Assembly (NCBI RefSeq): GCF_039545095.1
Contig: NZ_BAABRS010000001.1
Coordinates: 1,612,001-1,676,000 of the forward strand
DNA length: 64,000 bases
Origin: Fodinibius salicampi
GTDB lineage: Bacteria > Bacteroidota > Rhodothermia > Balneolales > Balneolaceae
Reading direction: 5' to 3'
Below, one piece after another: positions 1-9,411 of the stretch. The notes beneath the pieces are model-generated. The model had not been told where the DNA came from. It saw only the letters and a list, made by a program, of their open reading frames with translations, and did no database searches. A program made the translations under genes and the position numbers. The first letter of the stretch is position 1. Each line of letters opens with the position of its first letter.

Positions 1-133
1 TCGACAATTCCCGGGCTCCTAATACGGCCTGTCCCTCTGCATCCGGAGGAGAACTCAGTCCGCTTAAACATACCAGGAGAAGAATTAAAAGTTTTCTGTG
101 AGAATGCCTGTGCTTTTTTATAATATATTCCAT
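1..133 (-). CDS. N-terminus of an exported protein (cut by left edge)
   Basis: This is an open frame of 44 codons that starts at an ATG (131-133 on the plus strand) and runs off the left end. The translation begins with a basic stretch (KKHRHSHRK) followed by a hydrophobic helix (LLILLLVCLSGLSS), a typical signal peptide, then a short Pro/Asp/Gly stretch and AVLGARELS. The GAREL-type sequence just after the signal is reminiscent of the start of outer-membrane proteins of the PorV/porin type, but too little is present to name a family. It diverges from the porD-like gene, with only 24 bp between the two starts. Confidence 0.5.
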   Translation of the reverse strand, partial: MEYIIKKHRHSHRKLLILLLVCLSGLSSPPDAEGQAVLGARELS

Positions 134-157
134 AACAAATAACTCTCTTTGATTTAG

Positions 158-1096
158 GTGTTACGTATTTTGATATATCTATTTTTTACCAAACGAAACC
201 GGATCCCAGTTCTCTTTATTTTTATTTGTATGGGACTCCTGTTGCTTCCTATGAGAGGCATTAGTCAGGAAATTGATGCGCGCGTAACTGTTGATCGCAG
301 TCAATTGAGCAACACTTCGCTCAGCTTCCTTGACAATCTCTCTGATGAAATCGAATCGTATATAAACGAATACAATTGGACCGATACCGATTTTAAACTA
401 CAGGAAAGAATCAGGCTCGATCTTCAGATTACGTTAATGAGTACCGATGACAATTTCAACTTTAATGCTCAGGTTGTTGTTCAATCGCGACGTCCGATCT
501 ATAATACCCCACGCGAAACCATGCTCTTTTTTCATAATGATGAAAATTGGACGTTCAATTATACGCCCAACCGATCCCTCCGGCATGATCTGCTCCAGTT
601 CGATACCCTAACCAGCTTTATCGATTTCTATGTATATATAGTTCTTGGATACGATTTTGACAGTTTTGAAGAGCTGGCAGGCACCCCCTATTTTTCGGAG
701 GCTCAAAATATTCTTTCACAGGCCCAGAATTCTTCTGCCACCGGCTGGGATTCCAACAATAACAGGCGCAACCGGGCGCAACTTGTCTCAAATCTTCTAA
801 GTTCTAATTATGAATCATTACGGTCAGCCATCTATGAGTATCACCGCCTTGGACTGGATCGTTTTGTCGATCACCCTAAAGAAGCGAGGCAACAGATTAT
901 AGCCACGCTCCAAAAAATTGATGAAGCAAAAAGCCGCACTTCCTCAAATTTTCTATTTGATATCTTCTTCAATACTAAATACCGCGAATTAGTATTTATT
1001 TTTGAAGATGCCGAACCACAAGTTCGGCGCAATGCCTTTGAAGTTCTGTCAACCGTTGATCAAAGCCATCTTTCTGAGTATCGAAAGCTGCAGTAG
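158..1096 (+). CDS. porD: Type IX secretion PorD-like protein (DUF4835)
   Basis: The 312-residue product matches the DUF4835/PorD pattern: a signal segment ending near ISQEI, then a conserved block with VTVDRSQ, an NWTDTDF-like motif, VQSRRPIYN around residue 110, LGYDFDSF and GTPYFSEAQNI. PorD-family proteins are periplasmic or outer-membrane-associated parts of the Bacteroidota type IX secretion and gliding machinery; their exact role is poorly known. The start used is a GTG; an ATG at codon 25 would leave only a short hydrophobic leader, so GTG is preferred, although the first 20 residues look unusual. No other T9SS gene is visible here. Confidence 0.8.
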   Translation: MLRILIYLFFTKRNRIPVLFIFICMGLLLLPMRGISQEIDARVTVDRSQLSNTSLSFLDNLSDEIESYINEYNWTDTDFKLQERIRLDLQITLMSTDDNFNFNAQVVVQSRRPIYNTPRETMLFFHNDENWTFNYTPNRSLRHDLLQFDTLTSFIDFYVYIVLGYDFDSFEELAGTPYFSEAQNILSQAQNSSATGWDSNNNRRNRAQLVSNLLSSNYESLRSAIYEYHRLGLDRFVDHPKEARQQIIATLQKIDEAKSRTSSNFLFDIFFNTKYRELVFIFEDAEPQVRRNAFEVLSTVDQSHLSEYRKLQ

Positions 1097-1264
1097 ATCT
1101 TCTGTTAAGAACTGAATTAGCGATTTACATAAAATGAATCCTTTATTTCTACCCAATCCGATAACTACTCTTTCCTACCAGCTGAATATTTTATCTCAGG
1201 TTTTGTATATTCGTTTGCAAGAGGCCAATAAAATTCCATTCTAACAGAAAAAAATTTTTAGCCT

Positions 1265-2035
1265 ATGAAATTTTATGTTTGTATCAAACAGGTTCCGGAT
1301 ATTGATGCCCCTATACAGATAAAAGATGGGAAACTAATCCAGGATACTGACCGCATGGTTCTTAACGCTTACGATGCATCCGCTGTAGAAGAAGCTCTGG
1401 TGCTTACTGAAGAGACTGACGGAGAAGTAGAGGTAGTTTTGGTCGGACCCAGCAAAGCCAAAGAAACTATTCGCAAGGCATTGGCTATGGGCGCTGATAA
1501 AGCTTCCCACATTGTACTTGAAGGAGAGGATACCTACGACTCGGCAACTTATGCCAAAATATTGGCAAAATTTTTCGAAGATAAGGAATACGATGTTATA
1601 GCCTGTGGGAAACAATCCCAGGACACGGATGCTGGTCTTGCCGGAAGTATGCTGGCAGAACACCTGAATCTGCCTTATACAACTAATGCAGTGGGACTTT
1701 CGATAGAGGATGGAAAGCTGGTCGTGAAACGTCAGGGAGACTCGGGACAAGAAATCATTGAACTCCCTCCCTCCTGTCTTGTCACCTGCTCAAACGATAT
1801 GAACGAACCCCGCATACCCAGTCTCAAAGGGATTATGCAATCCAAGCGAAAGCCTATGGAAACTATTGAACTTTCTGACTTAGGTATAGAAGAGGATAAC
1901 CTTTCTCCTAAAACCAAAGTAACCGGCTACATGGAAAAACCAGAGCGAGAACCGGGACAAAAGTTTGAGGGGGAACCGGAAGAGTTGGCGCAAAAGGTGG
2001 CGACGCTCCTCGATGAAGAAGCTAATGTGATTTAA
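1265..2035 (+). CDS. etfB: Electron transfer flavoprotein, beta subunit
   Basis: The 256-residue protein is full length for EtfB. It starts with MKFYVCIKQVPD, the typical EtfB opening, has the AMGADKA motif near residue 77, a DSATYAKIL adenine-nucleotide segment, and the EtfB signature region VKRQGDSGQEIIELPPS near residues 153-170. EtfB pairs with EtfA to form a cytosolic FAD protein that takes electrons from acyl-CoA dehydrogenases. It is the first gene of the etfB-etfA-fixC-fixX cluster, with an 87-bp spacer to etfA that contains a hairpin. Whether this ETF bifurcates electrons (FixA type) depends on the second FAD site and cannot be settled by eye. Confidence 0.95.
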   Translation: MKFYVCIKQVPDIDAPIQIKDGKLIQDTDRMVLNAYDASAVEEALVLTEETDGEVEVVLVGPSKAKETIRKALAMGADKASHIVLEGEDTYDSATYAKILAKFFEDKEYDVIACGKQSQDTDAGLAGSMLAEHLNLPYTTNAVGLSIEDGKLVVKRQGDSGQEIIELPPSCLVTCSNDMNEPRIPSLKGIMQSKRKPMETIELSDLGIEEDNLSPKTKVTGYMEKPEREPGQKFEGEPEELAQKVATLLDEEANVI

Positions 2036-2045
2036 ATGAGTCATA

Positions 2046-2073
2046 AGTAATGAGAGTAAAAATTCTCATTACT
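2046..2073. repeat. Perfect 10-bp inverted repeat between etfB and etfA
   Basis: AGTAATGAGA and TCTCATTACT pair perfectly around an 8-nt loop. There is no T-run after it, so it is more likely an intergenic repeat or mRNA-processing/attenuating hairpin than a full terminator within the etf operon. Confidence 0.55.
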
Positions 2074-2122
2074 CATCACTGGTTCACCAGAAATTTAGAA
2101 CGAAAATAAAACTATTTTTACT

Positions 2123-3097
2123 ATGAGTACCCTACTAACTCACATTGTTATCAGTGACGGCAAGATAAAGCGCTCCTCATTAGAAGTATTATCCCATGTC
2201 CGACAACTGGCGGAGAGTCACGGTCACCAAGCAGAAGCTGTAATTATTGATGAAAAAGCTTCAGATTATGTTGACGAGGTAAAGAAGTATGGACCTTCAA
2301 CCATTTATACGATTGAGGATCCTGTGTTTAAGAATCATCAGAACAGACCTCTCATTAAAGCCCTTAATAAAGTAATTGAGAAAGCCGCCCCCTATCTGAT
2401 TGCTTTTGCCTCAACGGAAAGTACCAAAGATATTTTAGGAGCTCTTGCCGCCAGTCAGGATGCCGCCGTACTTTCTGATGTTTCGGAGTTTGAACTTACT
2501 GACAATGGAATTCAGGCAAAGCGTCCGGTGATGGCCGCAAAAATATTATCTGATAATCAAGCAGAGGGGGATAAAATACTGGTTTCCGTACGTTCAGGCT
2601 CTTACGATCTAAATGAAGCTGACAGCGAAGCAGAGGTAATAGATATAGATTTCAGTATTGATGATAATGAAATAAAAGCCTCACTCCGCGAAATTATCGG
2701 AACGTCAGATGATAAAATTGATCTCTCAGAGGCTCAAACAATTGTTGCTGCCGGTCGCGGTACCAAAGACGAAGAGGGACAAGCTCTCATTGAAGAACTG
2801 GCCTCCGTCCTCAATGCCGGTATCGGAGCTTCACGTGCTCTTACTGAAGCGGGTATCATGGACCCAAGCCTGCAAATTGGTCAGACCGGGAAGGTAGTTT
2901 CACCACAGCTCTATATTGCCGTGGGCATTTCTGGAGCTATTCAACACGTAGCAGGAATGTCTAACAGTAAAGTGATTGTAGCTATCAACAAAGATCCCGA
3001 TGCGCCCATCTTCGATATTGCTGATTATGGAATCGTAGGGGATCTCTATAAGGTACTGCCACCTTTTATTGAGGAATTGAAGAAGATCAAAAACTAA
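2123..3097 (+). CDS. etfA: Electron transfer flavoprotein, alpha subunit
   Basis: The 324-residue protein has the EtfA layout: an N-terminal nucleotide-binding-like domain (about 1-190) and a C-terminal FAD-binding domain (about 200-324). The latter shows VAAGRGTKDEEG near 208-219, GASRALTEAG near 235, the FAD motif QIGQTGKVVSPQLYIAVGIS at 251-270 and GAIQHVAGM just after it. With EtfB it carries electrons from flavin dehydrogenases to the FixC/FixX quinone branch encoded next. The gene is complete and starts at the expected ATG. Confidence 0.95.
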   Translation: MSTLLTHIVISDGKIKRSSLEVLSHVRQLAESHGHQAEAVIIDEKASDYVDEVKKYGPSTIYTIEDPVFKNHQNRPLIKALNKVIEKAAPYLIAFASTESTKDILGALAASQDAAVLSDVSEFELTDNGIQAKRPVMAAKILSDNQAEGDKILVSVRSGSYDLNEADSEAEVIDIDFSIDDNEIKASLREIIGTSDDKIDLSEAQTIVAAGRGTKDEEGQALIEELASVLNAGIGASRALTEAGIMDPSLQIGQTGKVVSPQLYIAVGISGAIQHVAGMSNSKVIVAINKDPDAPIFDIADYGIVGDLYKVLPPFIEELKKIKN

Positions 3098-3100
3098 TAT

Positions 3101-3172
3101 AGTTGAAGTTAAATGTTCCAAGTTTGGAAACTATGACCTTCAACCTTTAAATCTTCAACTTTCCAACTGATT
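3101..3172. repeat. GTTGAA/TTCAAC-type intergenic palindrome
   Basis: The etfA-fixC spacer consists of an arm beginning AGTTGAAG and a mirrored arm with CTTCAACCTTT and CTTCAACTTTCCAACT. Similar GTTGAA...TTCAAC spacers occur near 8000 and 33215, which suggests a dispersed intergenic repeat family. Confidence 0.4.
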
Positions 3173-3175
3173 ATA

Positions 3176-4501
3176 ATGGACGAAAAATTTGACTGTATTA
3201 TCGTGGGAGCGGGTATTGCAGGACTGGCAGCAGCCATGATCCTGGCCCGAAATAATATGAAGTTTCTCCTCATAGAGAAGGGAGAATTTGCAGGATCAAA
3301 GAATGTTTCCGGGGGAGTTCTCTGGGGCAGCGATCTGGCAAAGCTTGTTCCTGAATACTGGAAAGAAGAAGACGGGGGCTGGGAACGCTTCATCAACCAT
3401 CGGCGCCTTACCTTTATGGACGATCAGTCAACCTTTTCCATTGATTTTAAATCCTCCCATTTTAATGAAACGCCCTATAGCGGCGTCGTTGTTTTGCGTT
3501 CGAAATTTGACCGGTGGCTGGCCGGGAAAGTACAGGATGCCATCGACAATAGTGATTATGCCATGGAGTCCTTTATTGCCACTAATATAAAGGTCGATGA
3601 AGTACTCATGGAAGAGGACAAAGCAGTGGGCATCCGTACTGGAGATGAAGAGTTCCACGCGGATAGCGTAATCATTGCGGAGGGAGTAAATAATCTGCTT
3701 ACCCGTCATGTGGGTTTGCAGGACGACTATGTACCTGCCGATCATATGCTGACCGGCATTAAAGAAGTCATCCGTTACGATCAAAAGGTACTGGAAGACC
3801 GGTTTCAGCTCGACGGACTAAGCGGAATGTCGAATGAATTTGTGGGTTTTGCAACCGACGGGGTAGAAGGCGGTGGATTCCTCTACACAAACCGCGATAC
3901 TATCTCACTGGGCTTGGTGGCCGGCATCAAAGACATGAGAGAGAAGGAAAAAAGTCCTCATGATATTCTAAATCATTTTAAAAACCACCCGGTCATACAG
4001 GACACTATTAAAGGGGGGGAAGTAGTAGAATATTCTGCTCATGTTGTTTCCTCAGGTGATAAACGGGTAATGCCAAAAGAGCTGTATAAAGACGGGATTC
4101 TTCTTTGTGGCGAAGCTGCTAACCTGTTAATGAACGCCGGAAAGGCCATTCAGGGAATGGATTATGCCATGCGGTCGGGCATTCTGGGTGCGGAAACTAT
4201 TATAAAAGCGAAAGAAAAAGGAGATTATTCCAGCAATACTCTTAAAGAATATAAAAAAGCTTTGGAAGATAGTTACGTCCTGAAAGATATCAACAACTTT
4301 CAGGATGCCGTACATATGCTGCATAGTCCACAAATGTACCAGGATGTGCCTAATTTAATTTGTGATTTCGGACGAAAGTTTTTCACTATTGATGATGAAC
4401 CTACCAAAAAGTCACGCAAGCTGATGTCTGAATCAATTAAAAAGCACTCTTCATACTGGGATTTAATGAAATTAGGATTTAAAGGGGCAAAATCGTTATG
4501 A
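3176..4501 (+). CDS. fixC: FixC-type flavoprotein (ETF-quinone oxidoreductase)
   Basis: The 441-residue protein opens with a dinucleotide-binding motif (IVGAGIAGLAAA, residues 9-20) and has the FixC-family features GSKNVSGGVLWG near 42-53, a GILLCGEAANL FAD-binding stretch and GMDYAMRSG near 325. FixC transfers electrons from EtfAB to quinone, with FixX as the iron-sulfur partner; in most ETF-QO enzymes these two are one chain. The stop codon overlaps the fixX start (ATGA), so the two are translationally coupled. It is a membrane-associated enzyme that links beta-oxidation to respiration, or acts in bifurcation if the ETF is of the FixAB type. Confidence 0.92.
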   Translation: MDEKFDCIIVGAGIAGLAAAMILARNNMKFLLIEKGEFAGSKNVSGGVLWGSDLAKLVPEYWKEEDGGWERFINHRRLTFMDDQSTFSIDFKSSHFNETPYSGVVVLRSKFDRWLAGKVQDAIDNSDYAMESFIATNIKVDEVLMEEDKAVGIRTGDEEFHADSVIIAEGVNNLLTRHVGLQDDYVPADHMLTGIKEVIRYDQKVLEDRFQLDGLSGMSNEFVGFATDGVEGGGFLYTNRDTISLGLVAGIKDMREKEKSPHDILNHFKNHPVIQDTIKGGEVVEYSAHVVSSGDKRVMPKELYKDGILLCGEAANLLMNAGKAIQGMDYAMRSGILGAETIIKAKEKGDYSSNTLKEYKKALEDSYVLKDINNFQDAVHMLHSPQMYQDVPNLICDFGRKFFTIDDEPTKKSRKLMSESIKKHSSYWDLMKLGFKGAKSL

Positions 4502-4800
4502 AATTACTTGATCTTACGGAACGGCTGGGACTTGTTAGCTATCGCAATCAGGCAAAATCGGATATCAAGCCACATATCGTTGTTGATACCGATATTTGTA
4601 ATTCTGTATGCCCGCACAAGTGTACTACCTATGTATGCCCGGCTAATTGTTATACTATGGATGAGGAGGGACAAGTACACTTTCAGGTAGAAGACTGTAT
4701 TGAATGTGGTACCTGCATGTATGCCTGCGATCAGGGAGCCGTAGACTGGAACTATCCAGACCCGGAAATTGGCAGAGGCGTCACCTGGAATTTCGGATAA
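4498..4800 (+). CDS. fixX: FixX ferredoxin-like protein
   Basis: This 100-residue protein is rich in cysteine: C34, C38, C42, C47, C51 and then the cluster C67-x2-C70-x2-C73-x3-C77 of a [4Fe-4S] ferredoxin (CIECGTCMYAC). It ends with DWNYPDPEIGRGVTWNFG, a FixX/ETF-QO C-terminal pattern. It overlaps fixC by four bases and is the last gene of the operon, followed by a strong terminator. It should pass electrons from the FixC flavin to quinone. Confidence 0.92.
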   Translation: MKLLDLTERLGLVSYRNQAKSDIKPHIVVDTDICNSVCPHKCTTYVCPANCYTMDEEGQVHFQVEDCIECGTCMYACDQGAVDWNYPDPEIGRGVTWNFG

Positions 4801-4878
4801 ATTACCTGGGCCTCTTTTTAAAGACCTTGACCATTTGGCAAAATCTAATCTTTAAAATCTCAATTTTTATAAATATAA

Positions 4879-4914
4879 AAAAGGCCGCTCTCGTATTAAC
4901 AAAAGCGGCCTTTT
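4879..4914. terminator. Bidirectional rho-independent terminator
   Basis: AAAAGGCCGCT (4879-4889) pairs with AGCGGCCTTTT (4904-4914) around a 14-nt loop. T-runs occur on both sides, so it can end fixX on the plus strand and the facing secreted-protein gene on the minus strand. Confidence 0.9.
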
Positions 4915-4940
4915 ATTGTAAACAGCTCTCCTTTTAGGAG

Positions 4941-5303
4941 TTAACTTCCAGAAGGTGTCAGAGCGATTTCAAGCTCTTTATTTCCTTCCAGCATCACTTC
5001 CTGACTAAAGCTTTCATAACCATCAGCTTCAATCGTTACTGTGTATGTTCCTGGCTCAAGTCCGTCGATGTTAAACTTACCTTCTTCGTCGGTAGTAGCA
5101 GACTGATCGGCAGAAACCTTAACTTCTACACCGGCAACTGCCTCTTGGGAAGCATTATCGATGACTTTACCAGAAATTGTAGCAGCGGCTGTTGCTTCGG
5201 TTTCCGCTTCTGTGGTTTGAGCCACAGCGGTATTGGAAACCATTGCAAGTCCGAATATCAACATGAATGCTGAGAGAACGTATTCTTTTTTGAGAAACTT
5301 CAT
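4941..5303 (-). CDS. Secreted carboxypeptidase-regulatory-like domain protein
   Basis: The 120-residue product has a signal peptide (basic MKFLKKEY, hydrophobic LSAFMLIFGLAMV, cleavage near AVAQ) and then one Ig-like regulatory domain: ISGKVIDNASQEAVAGVEV, a TTDEEGKFNIDGLEPGTYT core and a final strand KELEIALTP. This fold is the one found at the N-terminus of TonB-dependent receptors, but here it stands alone, which is common for short secreted Bacteroidota proteins of unknown task. It faces the fix operon and is monocistronic. Confidence 0.8.
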   Translation of the reverse strand: MKFLKKEYVLSAFMLIFGLAMVSNTAVAQTTEAETEATAAATISGKVIDNASQEAVAGVEVKVSADQSATTDEEGKFNIDGLEPGTYTVTIEADGYESFSQEVMLEGNKELEIALTPSGS

Positions 5304-5583
5304 AATATTATATCTCTATTTTTTAATTAATCTTTAATGATATTTATGATTGTCATAGGGCAATCAATTATTGCACTTCTATATACCCGGCAACCATTTT
5401 TTTTGTTCCAAATTTTATTGATTTCTCATTTATTGGTTCCAGGTACCCGAAGAAACGGTTGCTAATCACAGCCTCAAAACGCGATACTAAAAATGAGGCG
5501 ATAATAATTAGACACATTTTTTTGTATCTTTAGACTTAAAATATCAGCCATTAAATTCTAGTAAAATATCAGAGCATTATCTT

Positions 5584-6735
5584 ATGGACTTTGAATTTTC
5601 CGAAGAACAGCAGCTAATACGCAATGCGATTAAAGATTTTACTGAACGGTATGTTGCTCCGGGTGTTAAAGAACGCGATAGCAAAAAAAAATTCCCTGCA
5701 GAAATTGTAAAACAGCTAGCAGAACAGGGATTTATGGGCATGATCCATCCTGAAGAGTTTGGTGGTGGAGGCGTGGACACTATTAGTTTTTGTCTGGCTA
5801 TTGAAGAGATTGCACGATGGGATGCTTCCCTCGCATTGACGGTTGCCTCTCACACTTCCCTGGCCTCTGGCCATATCGCGCTGGCTGGGAGCAAGTCACA
5901 GAAAGAACAATATCTTACTCCTCTGGCTAAAGGAGAAAAGTTAGGGGCATGGTGTCTTACGGAACCCGGTTCCGGCAGCGATGCCTCAGGCTTGAAAACA
6001 ACCGCCATAAAGAAAGGAGATCATTATATACTCAATGGTTCAAAAATATTTATTACCCAGGGTTCCGTTGGTGACATCTATGTGGTACTGGCTAAAACCG
6101 ATCCGGATAAAGGAACAAAAGGTATTAGTACTTTTATCGTAGAGAGTAGATGGGATGGCATACAGCCGGGCAAAAAGATGGAAAAGCTGGGCATGAATTC
6201 CAGCGATACTACCGAAGTCCATTTTGAAGAGGTTAAAGTGCCGGAAGAAAATTTGCTCGGCGAAGCCGGAAAGGGATTTGTTGATACTATGAAAGTGCTT
6301 GATGGCGGGCGTATAGGCATTGGGGCCCTTTCAGTTGGAATTGCCCGTGGTGCGCTGGAAGAATCGATGAGGTATGCCGGAGAGCGCAAACAATTTGGAT
6401 CACCCATCGGCGACTTCCAGGCCATAGAAACAAAACTTGCAGACATGGCCACGGAAATAGATGCCGCCCGCATGATGGTCCACCGCGCCGCTCAATTAAA
6501 AGATCAGGGAAAACCCTACACCAAAGAAGTTTCAATGGCCAAGCTTTTTGCTTCTGAATTAGCAGTACGCGCGGCTAATGAGGCCGTACAAATTCACGGT
6601 GGTTATGGATATATCAAAGAATACCACGTTGAACGATTTCTGCGCGATGCGAAGTTAATGACTATTGGCGAAGGTACTTCTGAAGTACAACGTATGATCA
6701 TCGCACGTGAATTAAAGAAAGAACATTGGGGATAG
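5584..6735 (+). CDS. Acyl-CoA dehydrogenase (short/medium-chain type)
   Basis: The 383-residue enzyme is full length for this family. It shows the FAD/substrate motif [14 protein letters not shown] near 121-134, [30 protein letters not shown] near 268 and the ending [20 protein letters not shown] with GEGTSE, where Glu363 is at the catalytic-base position of butyryl-CoA-type enzymes. It oxidises acyl-CoA to trans-2-enoyl-CoA and passes electrons to ETF, whose genes lie just upstream. Chain-length preference cannot be read from the sequence. It appears to be transcribed alone after a 280-bp spacer. Confidence 0.93.
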   Translation: MDFEFSEEQQLIRNAIKDFTERYVAPGVKERDSKKKFPAEIVKQLAEQGFMGMIHPEEFGGGGVDTISFCLAIEEIARWDASLALTVASHTSLASGHIALAGSKSQKEQYLTPLAKGEKLGAWCLTEPGSGSDASGLKTTAIKKGDHYILNGSKIFITQGSVGDIYVVLAKTDPDKGTKGISTFIVESRWDGIQPGKKMEKLGMNSSDTTEVHFEEVKVPEENLLGEAGKGFVDTMKVLDGGRIGIGALSVGIARGALEESMRYAGERKQFGSPIGDFQAIETKLADMATEIDAARMMVHRAAQLKDQGKPYTKEVSMAKLFASELAVRAANEAVQIHGGYGYIKEYHVERFLRDAKLMTIGEGTSEVQRMIIARELKKEHWG

Positions 6736-6852
6736 TGGCAAAGCATCCGTTGAATACTCAATCCAACGGACTATTAGCAAATGACGGGAATTCTTTACTT
6801 TTTTAGAGAAAATCAATAGCATTCCTTTTTCTATGAACAAATAACCCCTTCT

Positions 6853-7998
6853 ATGCCTAATGACTTCATCAGGATTGTCATTCTATTTTGTTTGGTCACC
6901 TTGACCTCCTGTTCGGAGCAGTCAAATGAACAAGGCTTTGTTTCCGAAAATCCAACGTTCGGAATTTGGCAGGATTTATCGGAACCTCCGATAACATTCG
7001 AGCTAGTACAAACCTTCGGTGATAATGAAGCGCTTATGCTTCCCCAAACTTATCAGTTACAAGGTCCGGTCACAGATCAAAACAACAACCTTTACGTAAT
7101 TGACGGACAAAATGGAATTCTGTACTCTTTCGACCCGGACGGAAATTTACGGTGGCAAACGGGCAGAGAAGGAAGAGGTCCCGGTGATTTTGAGCAGCCG
7201 CGTGGATTAGTTACCGACGGCGAATATCTTTATACCGCCAATGTAAGTGGTTCCCGAATCGATCAATTTGATATGGATGGAAATTTTATAACCAGCACTT
7301 CCCTTGAATCCCTTGACCTTTCCTTTAATGCGGTTGAAGGGTTTTTAGACGATAGCTTATTGGTTACCTCCTCTACTGTAATGGGCCAGTTAGCGAGACA
7401 AGTGACCCTCTTAAATACCAGAGACAACTTAAATATAGTTAATCAGTTTACAATTGAATCTTCTTCTAATACGGATCTACCGGAAGGCCTCGGCTATAGT
7501 TTCAGTATCCAGGTCATTGACTCTTTAATAGCAGCCGGAAATATTCAAGACTATAAGATCCATTTTTTTAACAGTCAGGGGGAAAATGTTAAAAGCATTA
7601 CCCGCGATTTTGATAAACTGATGCGGCCCGGTTTCGTTCAATCTGGCTCCAGTCGCTCTATCCGCGGTTACGGCAGCCTTAATGCTCCCATTCCTCTTAC
7701 CAGCGGCTTTTACCTGACCACCTTAAACTGGCCAACAAATGTAGACGATCCCGACCGCTACCTGGAAAGGTCGCAACGTGAAGACAGTAGGGTACCACCG
7801 ATTACCTTCAAAAATAGTCTTGACCTGTATCGCTCGGATGGCACTCTTCTCTATTCTTTAGAAGAGGAAGGTAGAACACCAAACATCGGATCTCTTGCCT
7901 ATGTAGATACGCAAGGAAATATCTATACAAAAATAGATGATCCTTTTCCTCAAATCCGAAAATATGCGGTTACTATTAGTTCTCCTGAGAATAACTGA
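6853..7998 (+). CDS. Six-bladed beta-propeller lipoprotein
   Basis: The 381-residue product starts with a lipoprotein signal (VILFCLVTLTSC; lipidation expected at the Cys of LTSC). The body has NHL-like repeats with the pattern G-x-LYSFDPDGNLRW-x-GREGRGPGDFEQPRGL near 95-125, which is typical of the Bacteroidota six-bladed propeller (BF3164-like) family. Such proteins sit in the cell envelope; ligands are mostly unknown. It lies between two acyl-CoA dehydrogenase genes without an obvious link in function. Confidence 0.8.
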   Translation: MPNDFIRIVILFCLVTLTSCSEQSNEQGFVSENPTFGIWQDLSEPPITFELVQTFGDNEALMLPQTYQLQGPVTDQNNNLYVIDGQNGILYSFDPDGNLRWQTGREGRGPGDFEQPRGLVTDGEYLYTANVSGSRIDQFDMDGNFITSTSLESLDLSFNAVEGFLDDSLLVTSSTVMGQLARQVTLLNTRDNLNIVNQFTIESSSNTDLPEGLGYSFSIQVIDSLIAAGNIQDYKIHFFNSQGENVKSITRDFDKLMRPGFVQSGSSRSIRGYGSLNAPIPLTSGFYLTTLNWPTNVDDPDRYLERSQREDSRVPPITFKNSLDLYRSDGTLLYSLEEEGRTPNIGSLAYVDTQGNIYTKIDDPFPQIRKYAVTISSPENN

Positions 7999-7999
7999 T

Positions 8000-8060
8000 G
8001 TTGAACGTTAATAGGTTAAAAGTTGAACCTCCAAACCTTTAACCTGCAACTTTCACTCAT
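8000..8060. repeat. GTTGAA/TTTAACC intergenic repeat
   Basis: The spacer has GTTGAACGTTAA (8000-8011), AGGTTAAAAGTTGAACC and the mirrored AAACCTTTAACCTGCAAC. The 12-mer GTTGAACGTTAA recurs at 33219-33230 in another intergenic spacer. Confidence 0.45.
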
Positions 8061-8109
8061 ATCATTTACCTTATTAAACAAATAAATATCCACAGCGAAA
8101 AATTATTCT

Positions 8110-9330
8110 ATGTCCAGCAATAGTTTTAATATCAACGACCCTTTCCAGTTTGAACCCGAGTTGAATGAAGATGATCGCATGGTCATGGAAACAGCCAGGG
8201 ATTATGCGCAGAGTAAACTGGAACCCCGGGCCCTTAAAGGAAACCAGGAAGAATATTTTGATCAGGATATTGCTACTGAAATGGGTGATTTGGGCCTGCT
8301 GGGATCATATCTGCCCCCTGAATATGGTGGTGTGGATGCCAGCCAAACGGCTTATGGACTTATTGCCCGTGAAGTAGAGCGTGTGGATTCCGGTTATCGG
8401 TCTTTTATGTCAGTACAATCTTCGCTGGTAATGTATCCGATTTTTAAATTTGGAACCGAACAACAAAAGGAACGGTTCCTTCCTAAACTGGCGACCGGTG
8501 AACTGATCGGCTGCTTTGGACTAACCGAACCCGATCATGGTTCTGACCCCGGTTCAATGAGTACCACTGCTGTTAAAACGGATGAAGGTTGGATTCTTAA
8601 CGGGGCTAAAATGTGGATTACCAACTCCCCCATTGCGGATATTGGGGTAGTATGGGCCAAGGCAAAAGAACACAAAGAGGATGACGGAGTGATTCGCGGT
8701 TTCCTGGTAGAAAAAAATATGGAGGGATACAGTGCTCCATCTACTAAACACAAAATGTCGCTGCGAGCTTCAGAAACCGGTGAAATGATTTTTGAGGATG
8801 TGTTTATCCCCGAAGAAAATGTATTTCCAGATATTACCGGACTTAAAGGGCCGTTTACCTGCCTTAACAGCGCCCGGTATGGTATTGCCTGGGGAACGGT
8901 TGGAGCAGCAGAATTCTGCTATCAAAAGGCGCGTGAGTATGTATTGGATCGCAGTCAGTTCGGATATCCGATAGGGGCCAATCAGCTTCCCCAAACCAAG
9001 CTTGCAAATATGCTTACCGATATTACGCAGATGCAGCTATTAGCCTGGCGACTGGGAAAACTTAAAGATGAGGGACGTGATCACCATAGTATGGTATCGA
9101 TGGCCAAACGCAATAATTGTGGAAAGGCACTCGAAATTGCCCGCATCGCTCGTGATATGCACGGAGCTAATGGCATTACCGGTGAATATCGAGTTATCCA
9201 CCATGTCATGAATCTTGAATCCGTAAATACTTACGAAGGTACTTACGATATCCATGGACTTATTCTGGGAAGAGAAATTACCGACATTCAGGCCTTTGTG
9301 CCCCGTGGTAATGATATGCCTGAGGATTAA
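8110..9330 (+). CDS. gcdH: Acyl-CoA dehydrogenase, glutaryl-CoA dehydrogenase-like
   Basis: The 406-residue enzyme has the ACAD core (GCFGLTEPDHGSDPGSM near 137-153, MWITNSPIADI near 170) and features of the GcdH branch: the ARDMHGANGITGEYRVIHHVMNLE-type region and NTYEGTYDIHGLILGR, with Glu376 in the catalytic position and TYDIH typical of glutaryl-CoA dehydrogenase. GcdH oxidises and decarboxylates glutaryl-CoA to crotonyl-CoA in lysine and tryptophan breakdown, with electrons going to ETF. Assignment to GcdH rather than another ACAD rests on these C-terminal motifs and the long N-terminus. Confidence 0.88.
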   Translation: MSSNSFNINDPFQFEPELNEDDRMVMETARDYAQSKLEPRALKGNQEEYFDQDIATEMGDLGLLGSYLPPEYGGVDASQTAYGLIAREVERVDSGYRSFMSVQSSLVMYPIFKFGTEQQKERFLPKLATGELIGCFGLTEPDHGSDPGSMSTTAVKTDEGWILNGAKMWITNSPIADIGVVWAKAKEHKEDDGVIRGFLVEKNMEGYSAPSTKHKMSLRASETGEMIFEDVFIPEENVFPDITGLKGPFTCLNSARYGIAWGTVGAAEFCYQKAREYVLDRSQFGYPIGANQLPQTKLANMLTDITQMQLLAWRLGKLKDEGRDHHSMVSMAKRNNCGKALEIARIARDMHGANGITGEYRVIHHVMNLESVNTYEGTYDIHGLILGREITDIQAFVPRGNDMPED

Positions 9331-9411
9331 TTTCCATATCGTTCAGCACTTATTCTCCGAAGAATTGACACTTGAAAGCTTGTTTCAGAATTTCAAAAGT
9401 ACGTCTTTAAC

